The position numbers and the translations under genes were made by a program. From a virus, in IMG/VR virus record IMGVR_UViG_3300028571_002339, positions 1 through 57,821 of that record: DNA of 57,821 bases. One strand, given 5' to 3'. The notes under the pieces are model-generated. The model was not told the DNA's origin, made no database searches, and saw nothing but the letters and a program-made list of their open reading frames with translations. This document shows, piece after piece, positions 8,259-15,610 of this stretch. Position 1 is the first letter of the stretch, and each line of letters starts with the position of its first letter.

Positions 8259-8621
8259 TTATTCATTTATTGAAAATGATTCTAACATATTAAATCTAAT
8301 AACATTTTGACTGGGAACGTTTTCGCCATAGATTCTATACGCTTTATTATCAACCCAATCGTTGCATAAATTTCTTAAATTTTTTATTAAAGAGGTACTG
8401 TATAGCTCAACAGATTTTTTATTATTAAATGAATTTTTGAAAACATAGTGAGCCTTTGTATCAGTTCTATCACTTGGAAGAACAGCCAAAGAACATTCTC
8501 CTGGATTTACCAATAGTAAAATATATTCAGGATTCCCAATTGAGTATAATGTATCTTTATGGATTCTGATTAGTGGTTTTTTAAGGTCGACTAAAATAGC
8601 AGGTTTTAGTGTTTTATTCAT
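8259..8621 (-). CDS. Small paralogue of the serine recombinase C-terminal module
   Basis: A 120-residue protein. Residues 20-100 (YILLLVNPGECSLAVLPSD and following) align by eye with the module in the next gene upstream (YVQILVNSEERKLAVRPCR) and with the recombinase C-terminus (YVEMLVNPSQNLFAVRPCS). AGGAAG precedes the ATG, which overlaps the previous gene. It looks like a shortened copy. No function is assigned; a DNA-binding or recombination-directionality partner is a reasonable guess. Confidence 0.6.
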   Translation of the reverse strand: MNKTLKPAILVDLKKPLIRIHKDTLYSIGNPEYILLLVNPGECSLAVLPSDRTDTKAHYVFKNSFNNKKSVELYSTSLIKNLRNLCNDWVDNKAYRIYGENVPSQNVIRFNMLESFSINE

Positions 8622-9273
8622 ATTTTACTTCCTCCGATTGAATAAAATTATCTTGTTGTTCTTGTCGATTATTTTCTTTATCTTTAATGCCAAAAACTGT
8701 ATAACCGTTAAATATATTTACTTGCAGTTGCTTACCATGTTCTTCAACAGGCAATCCAAACTGATTTTGCCATTGGGCAGGAAATACAGGAGTTCGAGAA
8801 GTTTTTGGTTTTTCACCTTCTTGAATTGTTCTTTGATAAATTTCGGTTGCCGTTAGGTCAAAAATGAATAAATACTCATTGCCGCTTTTGATTAATTTCC
8901 CAAGTAATTTATATCTGAACTCCGGATTCCAATCCATCAAGTCAACAATTTTGGCAAAGAATACTCGGCAGCTAATTTGCTTTGGCTTACGTTTGATCGT
9001 GCTCCAAGGGAAAGAATCTTTTTCATCTTCGCGACAGGGGCGTACAGCTAGTTTTCTTTCTTCAGAATTAACAAGAATTTGGACATAATCTACATGCGGT
9101 AGTCGCTTTAGACATGCAGTATTTAATGAAACTTTACTTCTATTAAAAGTTATAGAAGGTTCATGTAAATGGGCAAAATACTCGCCTCTTACAACTTGAT
9201 AGCCATCATAATTAAAATTAGAATCCTCAATAGCATCAAGGTTTTGTTCGTTGGTATTCCCATCTTCAGTCAT
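8614..9273 (-). CDS. Paralogue of the serine recombinase C-terminal module
   Basis: About 219 residues from ATG 9273 (GGAG upstream; the frame is open to 9297). The shared module covers about 45-135, with LVNSEERKLAVRPC, DWNPEFRYKLLGK and FIFDLTATEIYQ, each with a clear counterpart in the recombinase (LVNPSQNLFAVRPC, GWNPGYKYRVRG, IIFNMNETEIFI). A further shared block, PAQWQNQFG versus PSNWANTFG, lies nearer the C-terminus. The gene overlaps the recombinase stop, so the two are co-translated. It probably arose by duplication of the recombinase C-terminus. Function unknown. Confidence 0.65.
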   Translation of the reverse strand: MTEDGNTNEQNLDAIEDSNFNYDGYQVVRGEYFAHLHEPSITFNRSKVSLNTACLKRLPHVDYVQILVNSEERKLAVRPCREDEKDSFPWSTIKRKPKQISCRVFFAKIVDLMDWNPEFRYKLLGKLIKSGNEYLFIFDLTATEIYQRTIQEGEKPKTSRTPVFPAQWQNQFGLPVEEHGKQLQVNIFNGYTVFGIKDKENNRQEQQDNFIQSEEVKYE

Positions 9274-11134
9274 TTGTAATCTCCTGCTCCATATCACTTA
9301 TGATATTTTTTATATTATTTCGAACTTCATCGGAACTGGTTACATTTAGTTCTGACTGCAAATAAGGTTTACCTTCTTCATTTGTTTTCCATTCATCATT
9401 TTTGTTTAAAAGTGCAAGTTCACTAGCCTGCATTTGTCTGTAGTAATTATTCCCAAAAGTGTTTGCCCAATTACTAGGAAAGGCCATAATATCTTTATTG
9501 GGACCGTTGGTAAAAGGCTCTAGACCTTTTGGGAAAGAATTATCTGGACATTCTTCACCTTCATTACTTTTTATTTCTTTTTGCGAAATAAAAATTTCAG
9601 TTTCATTCATATTGAAAATTATTAAAATTTCATCATTTTTTTGCCTGCGGATTCCGCGTACACGATATTTATACCCTGGATTCCAACCAAATAATTCATA
9701 TAAAGTTTTGATATAAGCGGCACCGCTTACCCCTCGAGAATAATATAAACCATTCTCCACCCTTGCCCATTGCACTGCGTTCCTTAGTTTATCTGAGCAA
9801 GGTCTTACTGCAAATAAATTTTGACTTGGGTTCACTAGCATTTCAACGTAAAGAACTTTATCAAACTTTCGAACGCATTCTGTGCTAAATTGTATGTTAT
9901 CAGGTGAAAATGTTACACATATTTTTTGGATTGTGTCGAAGAATTGTGAACGAGCCACTTCAAATTTGCGCAGGTCAAAATCTCCTGAATTAGCTTCTAT
10001 GTCTAAGTTTTCTGATAAATCCTCCCTTGCTTCAAAAACACTTTCAGATGCATCCAAATAGTCTTTTGCCTTAAATGCTGCCCATCTTGGATTTATTGAA
10101 ACAAAACCTTTTAGTGCTCCGTCATTCACAACTTTTAATTCGGGTAGGAAACCTTTATGTCCATATTTTGCATTACTTATTAATCTTTGTACGGCAATAA
10201 AATCGTCCCTAATTATAATTGCCTCGTGGTTATTTCTTTTTCTGTATTGATTTCTATCTTGCCTATTTCTTCTTGACTTATGGTCAAGATAATTTGGAGT
10301 CCAAGTTTTTCTTGCAAGTACATCCCCACAGTGACGTTCATTCTGAAGGACTTGTAATATTGTATTTGGAGACCAAGTCGTGTTACCTTTTTTGGTTGTA
10401 CATCTTAGATCAGTAAGGGTGTCTGCTATTTGTTGACAAGTATTTCCATGAAGATACATAAAGAAAACAAGGCGAACTATTTTTGCTTCTTCTTCATTAA
10501 TAACAAGTTTTCCGTCCTCATCTATATCATAACCCAGTAACGGTGGTGTTAAAAAAATACCTCGCCCAAAACGCATTTCAATAGAAGAATTCATAATATC
10601 ACTTTTAATATGTGATTCTTCTTGAGCCAATGTAGCCATAAAAGCTAAAATCATTTCACTATTATTATCTAGCGTATAGATATTTTCTGTTTCAAAAAAA
10701 ATACCAACTGGAGGCTGTAATTGCTTCAACTCTCTTGAATGACCGATGCAATCAACAACATTACGGGCAAAGCGACCTACGCTTTTTGTAACTATCAAGT
10801 CAATTTTTCCAGCATTACAGTCTTCTATCATTCTGACGAACGAATCTCTATGCCTAAGTGATGTTCCAGATATACCCTCATCAGCGTATATTTCAATAAG
10901 TTTCCAACCCTTATGCCTGTTAATAACATCCATATAGTGATTTTTTTGCAGCTCATAGGATGATGTTTGCCTTATATCATCAGTTGAAACACGAGCATAA
11001 ACAGCTACACGTTTTTCTTTTGTGTCTTCATGCAGATTAACTTGTGGAATCATAGGAATTACATCTAATTCGTCAAGACTAACGCCTTTGTACCTTTTTC
11101 GTATTTTTTCTTTTTTAGAGTCTGAATAATTCAT
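9266..11134 (-). CDS. Large serine recombinase
   Basis: A 622-residue protein from ATG 11134 (the frame is open to 11167, but only 11134 has a purine-rich GGGA upstream). It has a resolvase catalytic domain with VAVYARVSTDD, nucleophile Ser50, and the conserved DEGISGT and KSVGRFARN motifs. A recombinase domain spans about 200-330 (GYDIDEDGKLVINEEEAKIVRLVF). A long C-terminal module is repeated in the next two genes. No zinc ribbon was seen. Such enzymes catalyse unidirectional integration or transposition. It could have mobilised the left accessory block or the whole element. Confidence 0.9.
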   Translation of the reverse strand: MNYSDSKKEKIRKRYKGVSLDELDVIPMIPQVNLHEDTKEKRVAVYARVSTDDIRQTSSYELQKNHYMDVINRHKGWKLIEIYADEGISGTSLRHRDSFVRMIEDCNAGKIDLIVTKSVGRFARNVVDCIGHSRELKQLQPPVGIFFETENIYTLDNNSEMILAFMATLAQEESHIKSDIMNSSIEMRFGRGIFLTPPLLGYDIDEDGKLVINEEEAKIVRLVFFMYLHGNTCQQIADTLTDLRCTTKKGNTTWSPNTILQVLQNERHCGDVLARKTWTPNYLDHKSRRNRQDRNQYRKRNNHEAIIIRDDFIAVQRLISNAKYGHKGFLPELKVVNDGALKGFVSINPRWAAFKAKDYLDASESVFEAREDLSENLDIEANSGDFDLRKFEVARSQFFDTIQKICVTFSPDNIQFSTECVRKFDKVLYVEMLVNPSQNLFAVRPCSDKLRNAVQWARVENGLYYSRGVSGAAYIKTLYELFGWNPGYKYRVRGIRRQKNDEILIIFNMNETEIFISQKEIKSNEGEECPDNSFPKGLEPFTNGPNKDIMAFPSNWANTFGNNYYRQMQASELALLNKNDEWKTNEEGKPYLQSELNVTSSDEVRNNIKNIISDMEQEITND

Positions 11135-11208
11135 TTGTAATTTCCCTTGATACCTGTACTTATGCATATTTTAAAATTATAGAAAAGAATAATTTAAAAG
11201 AACATAGA

Positions 11209-11237
11209 CTGTAGGTCAAAAAAAATTTGACCTACAG
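11209..11237 (-). terminator. 12-bp perfect inverted repeat between XRE regulator and recombinase
   Basis: CTGTAGGTCAAA and TTTGACCTACAG form a perfect 12-bp stem with a 5-nt loop, just downstream of the XRE regulator stop and about 75 bp before the recombinase start on the same strand. It is probably an intrinsic terminator or attenuator that limits read-through into the recombinase. It could also be an operator. Confidence 0.55.
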
Positions 11238-11242
11238 ACAAA

Positions 11243-11581
11243 TCAATAATTATTTCGAAGACTCCTCTTCATTGCTGTAACAAGGTCAAAGATTACTTTT
11301 TTTTCATAATTATTGCAGTCTTCAATAATCCACATTAATTTAGATTTATATTCTAAAAATTCATTATCTTGATTCCCATTTAAAAGTGTAGTTGTTGGGA
11401 TTTCTAAAACATCGCCAATCTTCACTAAGGATTTCAAGCTAGCTTTCTTTTTGCCGGATTCAATCCGACTTATATATGAAGTCGATAGATTGCACATTTC
11501 GGCTAAGTTTTCTTGTGATAATCTTCTACTTCCTCTGAATTTTTTTACTCTTTCGCCTATAACTTTAAAATTTAAATCCAT
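11243..11581 (-). CDS. XRE-family HTH regulator
   Basis: A 112-residue Cro/C1-type protein with an N-terminal HTH (GERVKKFRGSRRLSQENLAEM and LSTSYISRIESGKKKASLKSL) and a short helical C-terminus. AGGAGG lies upstream of the ATG. It lies directly upstream of the serine-recombinase operon on the same strand, separated by a strong hairpin. The 78-bp gap on its other side contains palindromic A/T-rich sequence that could be its operator. It is the likely regulator of excision or the recombinase genes (inference). Confidence 0.85.
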   Translation of the reverse strand: MDLNFKVIGERVKKFRGSRRLSQENLAEMCNLSTSYISRIESGKKKASLKSLVKIGDVLEIPTTTLLNGNQDNEFLEYKSKLMWIIEDCNNYEKKVIFDLVTAMKRSLRNNY

Positions 11582-11659
11582 CTAGCCTCCTTTATACTGT
11601 ACCAAAACGGTTCTATATATAGGAATACCAAATGGATAATTAACAGTAAAATTCTATAT

Positions 11660-11827
11660 ATGCAACCAAGAAATTCTAAAAAAGGAAAAATTATTTATAA
11701 AGTTTTGGCAGATGTTATTCAGGACTTACGAAAAGAACAAAGCAAGTCCCATATGACATTATCTAACGAATATGACTATCCCAAATCACTTTTAGGTCGT
11801 ATTAAAAATGATGAAATAATTATTTAA
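11660..11827 (+). CDS. Small divergent ORF, truncated HTH-like
   Basis: A 55-residue reading frame divergent from the XRE regulator and ending over the stop of the next minus-strand gene. The segment VLADVIQDLRKEQ plus YDYPKSLLGRIKN resembles the start of short XRE-type HTH proteins but stops before a full domain. No clear ribosome binding site is visible. It is either a remnant or a Cro-like micro-regulator. Confidence 0.35.
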   Translation: MQPRNSKKGKIIYKVLADVIQDLRKEQSKSHMTLSNEYDYPKSLLGRIKNDEIII

Positions 11828-12153
11828 AACAAAATTTCCTCAATATATTTTTTTAATCTTTGAACATCTGACTTGAATTCATCCCCTGCTGCAGATGCTT
11901 TGCTTCTGTAAGTTACGTGGTAACAAAGTCCTTTTGGTGTGTTCATTTCTGAATAAGGGATTGAGTAAACTAGCTCCCATTTTTCATCTTTCAAAAGATA
12001 TGCCCTTACGTAGCATTGTTGGTCATAGGAATCCGATTTAATTTCGAGCTTTATTCGCTTTTCTTCTAGCTTATAAATTTCTCTAAAATTTATCGATTGT
12101 GAACCCTTATAAGTGATTTTTTCAATTGTTGTTTCTTTTATTTTTTTTGACAT
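11824..12153 (-). CDS. Hypothetical protein
   Basis: About 109 residues, starting at ATG 12153 (GGAG six bases upstream). Composition is charged, with alternating strand-like segments (KLEIKSDSYDQQCYVRAYL) and no signal peptide or membrane segment. I do not recognise a family. It lies in the small accessory cluster between the phage late operon and the recombinase operon, on the same strand as its neighbours. Confidence 0.55.
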   Translation of the reverse strand: MSKKIKETTIEKITYKGSQSINFREIYKLEEKRIKLEIKSDSYDQQCYVRAYLLKDEKWELVYSIPYSEMNTPKGLCYHVTYRSKASAAGDEFKSDVQRLKKYIEEILF

Positions 12154-12219
12154 GGCATTCTCCTTAAGTTCTCTATTCATGCTGGTTTAGGATTGGGGCA
12201 AATTGGAGCAAAAAATTTT

Positions 12220-12408
12220 TTATACTTCCACTGGAGTTATGTTATCCATCGCGGTATTGTATTTTTTACCTTGAGCATCAACGCAGGTTGCAAAATCTAC
12301 TTTGCCGTCAGCGTAAACGTTAATCCAAGTTGATATTAACAATCCAACTTCTTGTTTTTTGTGGTTGTAAATTTTAGTTCCGTACATTGTGTAATCTTTA
12401 GATGTCAT
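12220..12408 (-). CDS. Small hypothetical protein
   Basis: Sixty-two residues from ATG 12408, chosen because GGAG sits just upstream; the frame stays open to 12474 but that region is inside a strong palindrome. The sequence is beta-rich (YGTKIYNHKKQEVGLLIST) with one cysteine and no recognised family. Its 5' leader carries the perfect 22-bp inverted repeat at 12448-12499 and resembles the leader of the DUF4268 gene upstream. Confidence 0.5.
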   Translation of the reverse strand: MTSKDYTMYGTKIYNHKKQEVGLLISTWINVYADGKVDFATCVDAQGKKYNTAMDNITPVEV

Positions 12409-12447
12409 AATTTTATCTCCTTTGTTTTGTTTATCTACAATGACATT

Positions 12448-12499
12448 AATCACTCGCAATAGTCCGAATTGCAAGCTATTCGGACTATTGCGAGTGATT
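12448..12499. repeat. 22-bp perfect inverted repeat in a gene leader
   Basis: Positions 12448-12469 and 12478-12499 are exact reverse complements with an 8-nt spacer. The repeat lies upstream of the small gene starting at 12408. Sequence on both sides (TGACATTNATC and CTCGCAATAG, then GATTCAGACACA or close variants) recurs at about 13340-13405 upstream of the DUF4268 gene, where the palindrome is degenerate. Regulatory binding site, RNA hairpin or recombination site are all possible. Confidence 0.6.
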
Positions 12500-12517
12500 C
12501 AGACACATTGTTTTTTG

Positions 12518-13312
12518 TTATAGGTATTTGCTAAAAGTAGCTTGGAATTTTTGAGCTAATTCAATATGTGCTTTTATTGCTTCTTCTATTTTTGATTCAT
12601 CTGTAACATCAAATCCTATTGTTTTTCTTATTTTTGAGGATTTTTTATTCACCTCGTTTATCCAATCAAGAGTTCCTAGTTCTTTTTCAATTTTTTGCTG
12701 TTGTTTTTCCAGATTTTCAAATATCGATTTATCTTTGTTTATAAGAAGATCCACACAAATATATGGAACATCTGTTCCTACAGATAATTGCAGGCAAACT
12801 CCTGCTTTTCCCATCGGAATATATTGCCAGTGCTGTGGTTTTGGGTTTACTTGCATATCCGAACCGATTTCATCGCAGATTTCAAAATATCTTTCCCAAT
12901 ATTTAAGTTGAATTTGTTTTGCCTTACCTAGACTTTGTGATTTTTTATCAGGTTTTAAAAGGCATTTAAACCCTATTTTATCGTTGTTTAGAGAGGCTTT
13001 AAAAATAAAAACTCCAAAGTCTTTATTTGAAAATTTATTTAAGGTTTCTGCTGCCGTGATTAAATTTTCTCGCTCGTTTGCAACAATCCAAACTATAAAA
13101 GGTGATTGCGGTAGATTTTTGATTTCGCTCAGGGCATTGATAATCGTTTCAGGATTTTGTGTTAAATCTGCAATCGTAACAATTGCCTTGCCGTTCGCTT
13201 TTGGATAATCAGCAAGCACCGATATGATTTCAGGTGCGTTGTGATTTGCCATAAATTCTTCAAAATTCTTTTTACTTTTGAAGGCATCTTGAGGGATAAT
13301 TTTTTCTGTCAT
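12518..13312 (-). CDS. DUF4268 domain protein
   Basis: About 264 residues from ATG 13312 (AAGGAG upstream). The C-terminal half has the DUF4268 pattern: KYWERYFEICDEIGSDMQVNPKPQHW, a short beta segment ending in CVDLLIN, then LEKQQQKIEKELGTLDW and KKSSKIRKT. The N-terminal half is a Rossmann- or nuclease-like alpha/beta region (KAIVTIADLT, SPFIVWIVANERENL). DUF4268 often ends proteins linked to restriction-like or DNA-interaction roles. The function here is unknown. It is in the same small cluster as the antirepressor-like gene. Confidence 0.6.
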   Translation of the reverse strand: MTEKIIPQDAFKSKKNFEEFMANHNAPEIISVLADYPKANGKAIVTIADLTQNPETIINALSEIKNLPQSPFIVWIVANERENLITAAETLNKFSNKDFGVFIFKASLNNDKIGFKCLLKPDKKSQSLGKAKQIQLKYWERYFEICDEIGSDMQVNPKPQHWQYIPMGKAGVCLQLSVGTDVPYICVDLLINKDKSIFENLEKQQQKIEKELGTLDWINEVNKKSSKIRKTIGFDVTDESKIEEAIKAHIELAQKFQATFSKYL

Positions 13313-13339
13313 ATTTTTCTCCTTATATTTTTTGACATT

Positions 13340-13405
13340 GACATTCATCCCTCGCAATAGCTTTCAATTAAAGTCTTTTAGTCTATTCTGAATCATTTAG
13401 ACACA
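13340..13405. repeat. Second, degenerate copy of the leader element
   Basis: This leader shares blocks with 12440-12510: TGACATT, ATC, CTCGCAATAG and, on the far side, ATT, AGACACA. The central palindrome is eroded. It precedes the DUF4268 gene on the minus strand, as the first copy precedes the 62-residue gene. Two genes in the same accessory cluster therefore share an upstream control region. Confidence 0.45.
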
Positions 13406-13413
13406 ATAAAAGT

Positions 13414-13439
13414 AAAAGCGTGGGGCATTCCACGCTTTT
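13414..13439 (-). terminator. Intrinsic terminator after the antirepressor-like gene
   Basis: AAAAGCGTGG and CCACGCTTTT form a perfect 10-bp stem with a 6-nt loop, ending in a T run on either strand. It lies 30 bp past the stop of the antirepressor-like gene. Confidence 0.7.
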
Positions 13440-13468
13440 ATCAATATTTTGCAATTATGAATTTGTGA

Positions 13469-14326
13469 TTATTTTTTATTTTTAGGCTCTATCTTTTTTA
13501 TTTCCCTTGAGGAAGGAAGATAATTGTTGGATGTAACAACCTTTTGCCCTGTCTGTTGCTCGAAATCTTCTTTTGCTCTTTTGGCAATACCGCCACCTTT
13601 TTTTGCAGCTTTTTTATTTTCGTCTATTCCTGTAGCTTCTTCAAGCTCTGCAACTTGCCTTGTTGAAAGTTCTGCTAATGCTGTAAAAATCAACTCAGCT
13701 TCTGACATGTGATCCCTTAAGTTTTGCGAGGTTAAATCTTTGAGGTTTTTATGCTCTTTGACTGACAAGTCAGCCCATTCTTGATGAATAATATTTGTCA
13801 AAATTGCATATTCTTCACCTTCTTTTATTTCGTGGTCTTTCCAATAATCAGTCAATTTACTTCTGGTTTCTTGCCCCATCATTCTTTGCTGAATCCACTT
13901 GTCACTTCTACCAAGCTTTTTATAAGTATCTCTTGCCCTGTCAATAGCAGTAGTAGGGTCAGCAATTTCCTGCATTCTTTCATATCCAACTTTAGCAAGC
14001 CATTGTTTAACAGGTTCTGCCTTTTTGCTTGGAACAGATTGTACAATACGCAACATCGTTTGAACATCCGTACAATCTGTTTCTCTTTTTTTACCGTCAG
14101 GAGCAAGTAATTTCAACTGTACGATTTTTTCGTACAGTTGGCTAAAACCCTCGTCTTCTTTGAGTTTTATTTTTAAATCACTCCAATATCTTCTGGAATT
14201 TTTACTATCAGTTAGCAATTCAATAATATCAATTACAGAAAAATACCACTTTTCTTGATTTTCATCATAAAGCGAGCGTATTTTTTTATCTTCAAATAAC
14301 TTAATTGATGTCTCATTGTCGGTCAT
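13469..14326 (-). CDS. BRO/antirepressor-like protein (DinD-like)
   Basis: About 285 residues from ATG 14326 (GGAGG six bases upstream). The N-terminal 110 residues follow the BRO-N pattern: KKIRSLYDENQEKWYFSVIDI, YWSDLKIKL, then TDCTDVQTMLRIVQSVPS and KQWLAKVGYERMQE. The C-terminal half is helical and charged, as in proteins annotated DinD or phage antirepressor. It sits just past the lysis end of the late operon. A role in lysis/lysogeny control or the SOS response is likely by family but not shown here. Confidence 0.75.
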   Translation of the reverse strand: MTDNETSIKLFEDKKIRSLYDENQEKWYFSVIDIIELLTDSKNSRRYWSDLKIKLKEDEGFSQLYEKIVQLKLLAPDGKKRETDCTDVQTMLRIVQSVPSKKAEPVKQWLAKVGYERMQEIADPTTAIDRARDTYKKLGRSDKWIQQRMMGQETRSKLTDYWKDHEIKEGEEYAILTNIIHQEWADLSVKEHKNLKDLTSQNLRDHMSEAELIFTALAELSTRQVAELEEATGIDENKKAAKKGGGIAKRAKEDFEQQTGQKVVTSNNYLPSSREIKKIEPKNKK

Positions 14327-14417
14327 GTTCCACCTCCTCAACCCTTACATATTAGCATAAATAAGGATTTTATTTAATTTTCAAAGTACAAGTAATTTGT
14401 AGTGATTTAAAATAATC

Positions 14418-14455
14418 TAACAAGGCGAATTTAATTTATTTAATTCACCCTGTTA
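14418..14455 (-). terminator. Late-operon terminator-like hairpin
   Basis: TAACA/TGTTA, GG/CC and GAATT/AATTC pair in register with two mismatches around a 10-nt A/T loop, about 50 bp beyond the last late gene (14506) on the minus strand. No strong U tract follows, so this is tentative. Confidence 0.4.
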
Positions 14456-14505
14456 AAGATTTTAATTAAAAAGTTGTTGTAGATTGGATTTTATATATTC
14501 AGAAT

Positions 14506-14796
14506 CTATTTTCTTAAATCTGCAACAATACCTGATAAGTGATTTGCAAATGATTCAAGAGCGTTTACACCCTGCTCAAAACAATAATTATCAACATCAT
14601 TCGGTGTTGTGTTGATTTTGTCTTTTAATTTAAACAGACTATCGACCGCCGGCTGTGTGTATTTGGCAAGATTCTCATAGAGTTTAGTTACACAATTGGG
14701 CACGTTTTTTTGAATCAGATTCATAATAAACGGCTCAATTAATAACCAAATTACGTTTAATTTTTTCCAGTTTGTGAGTAATGCTAAAAAATTCAT
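14506..14796 (-). CDS. Small protein after the endolysin (possible lysis partner)
   Basis: About 96 residues from ATG 14796, which overlaps the endolysin stop as ATGA and has AAAGGA upstream. The N-terminal 30 residues are hydrophobic (WLLIEPFIMNLIQ) and could associate with membrane, although no clean transmembrane helix is seen. The C-terminus is helical. Coupling to the endolysin suggests a lysis accessory or holin-like role, but homology does not establish this. Confidence 0.55.
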   Translation of the reverse strand: MNFLALLTNWKKLNVIWLLIEPFIMNLIQKNVPNCVTKLYENLAKYTQPAVDSLFKLKDKINTTPNDVDNYCFEQGVNALESFANHLSGIVADLRK

Positions 14797-15305
14797 AGCT
14801 TTTTTCCTTTCTTGATTTGAGTAATATACCAACTGATTTTGTTTCTTAAATATTCTCCGGCTCTATCTCTGGAGATGTTTGGAAGATACGGTAGATAAGC
14901 AATATCAGACTTTCCCTCTCTTTCGCTTAACGGTCGTTTTTGGTCGAATTCATAGTGGGTAAAAACGTTTGCCTCGACAACTTCAATGCCGTATTTGATA
15001 CAGAGTTTCGCCGCTTTGCAGCACATGGATTCAACCTGTTTTTGGGTAATAGGATATTTTGTTTGTTTATTTTTTAGGTCAAATCCTGTCATTCCACAGC
15101 AAGACAAGCCAATGCACCCTGTATTACCTCCGCCGCAGTGTTTTGCATATTTCCCGTCATAACAATTAATATTGTCTTCAGGTACAAATTTCCCTTTGAA
15201 TTCTTTTCCTGCGAAATCAAAAATAAAGTGGTAGGCATCGATATCCGTTTGGCAAGGATTGTTTGAGCCTGCTGTCCAATGCATACATATTTTACTAATT
15301 GACAT
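14793..15305 (-). CDS. N-acetylmuramoyl-L-alanine amidase (endolysin)
   Basis: A 170-residue protein of the Amidase_2/PGRP fold. The early histidine is in ICMHWTAG. A glycine/cysteine-rich middle follows (HCGGGNTGCIGLSCCGM), then a later histidine in FTHYEFDQKRP and a KSD near the end, giving zinc ligands and catalytic residues in the usual order. Six or more cysteines is unusual for the family. It cleaves the peptidoglycan stem amide at the end of infection. It lies between the fibre-assembly gene and the small lysis-region gene, and starts inside the preceding gene. Confidence 0.85.
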   Translation of the reverse strand: MSISKICMHWTAGSNNPCQTDIDAYHFIFDFAGKEFKGKFVPEDNINCYDGKYAKHCGGGNTGCIGLSCCGMTGFDLKNKQTKYPITQKQVESMCCKAAKLCIKYGIEVVEANVFTHYEFDQKRPLSEREGKSDIAYLPYLPNISRDRAGEYLRNKISWYITQIKKGKKL

Positions 15306-15609
15306 TATTAATCACCTTCTTTCTTGCTTCTTGTCGCTCTTGCAGTAGTACCAAATATTCATCGGCCGTTAGAGATGTTTCAACTCCAAGTGCTAATTGA
15401 TCCATGTGTCTTATTACTTTCCAATCGGAACCATTTAAAAATTTGGTAGCTTCCTCTGAATCCGTTTCAGAAAAAAACGAATCCAAATTGACAACCCACT
15501 CACCGTTTTCAAAAGTTGCATCAGGAATCGGTCGCTCCGGCACCTCGATATCGTTTAACATCAGATTTTCAACAAATAAATATTCGCCGTTTCTAATAAC
15601 TGTTTTCAT
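15295..15609 (-). CDS. Tail fibre assembly-like protein
   Basis: About 104 residues from ATG 15609 (AAAGGA upstream). The C-terminal 45 residues (SDWKVIRHMDQLALG then DEYLVLLQERQEARKK) match the end of phage tail-fibre assembly proteins (Tfa/Caudo_TAP type), which chaperone or cap the adjacent fibre. It lies directly after the large fibre gene and starts at its stop. Confidence 0.7.
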   Translation of the reverse strand: MKTVIRNGEYLFVENLMLNDIEVPERPIPDATFENGEWVVNLDSFFSETDSEEATKFLNGSDWKVIRHMDQLALGVETSLTADEYLVLLQERQEARKKVINNVN

Positions 15610-15610
15610 A

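Noticed and set aside
12448-12499. Inverted repeats of an insertion sequence
   Set aside because: The arms are only 8 bp apart, leaving no room for a transposase, and no target duplication is seen.
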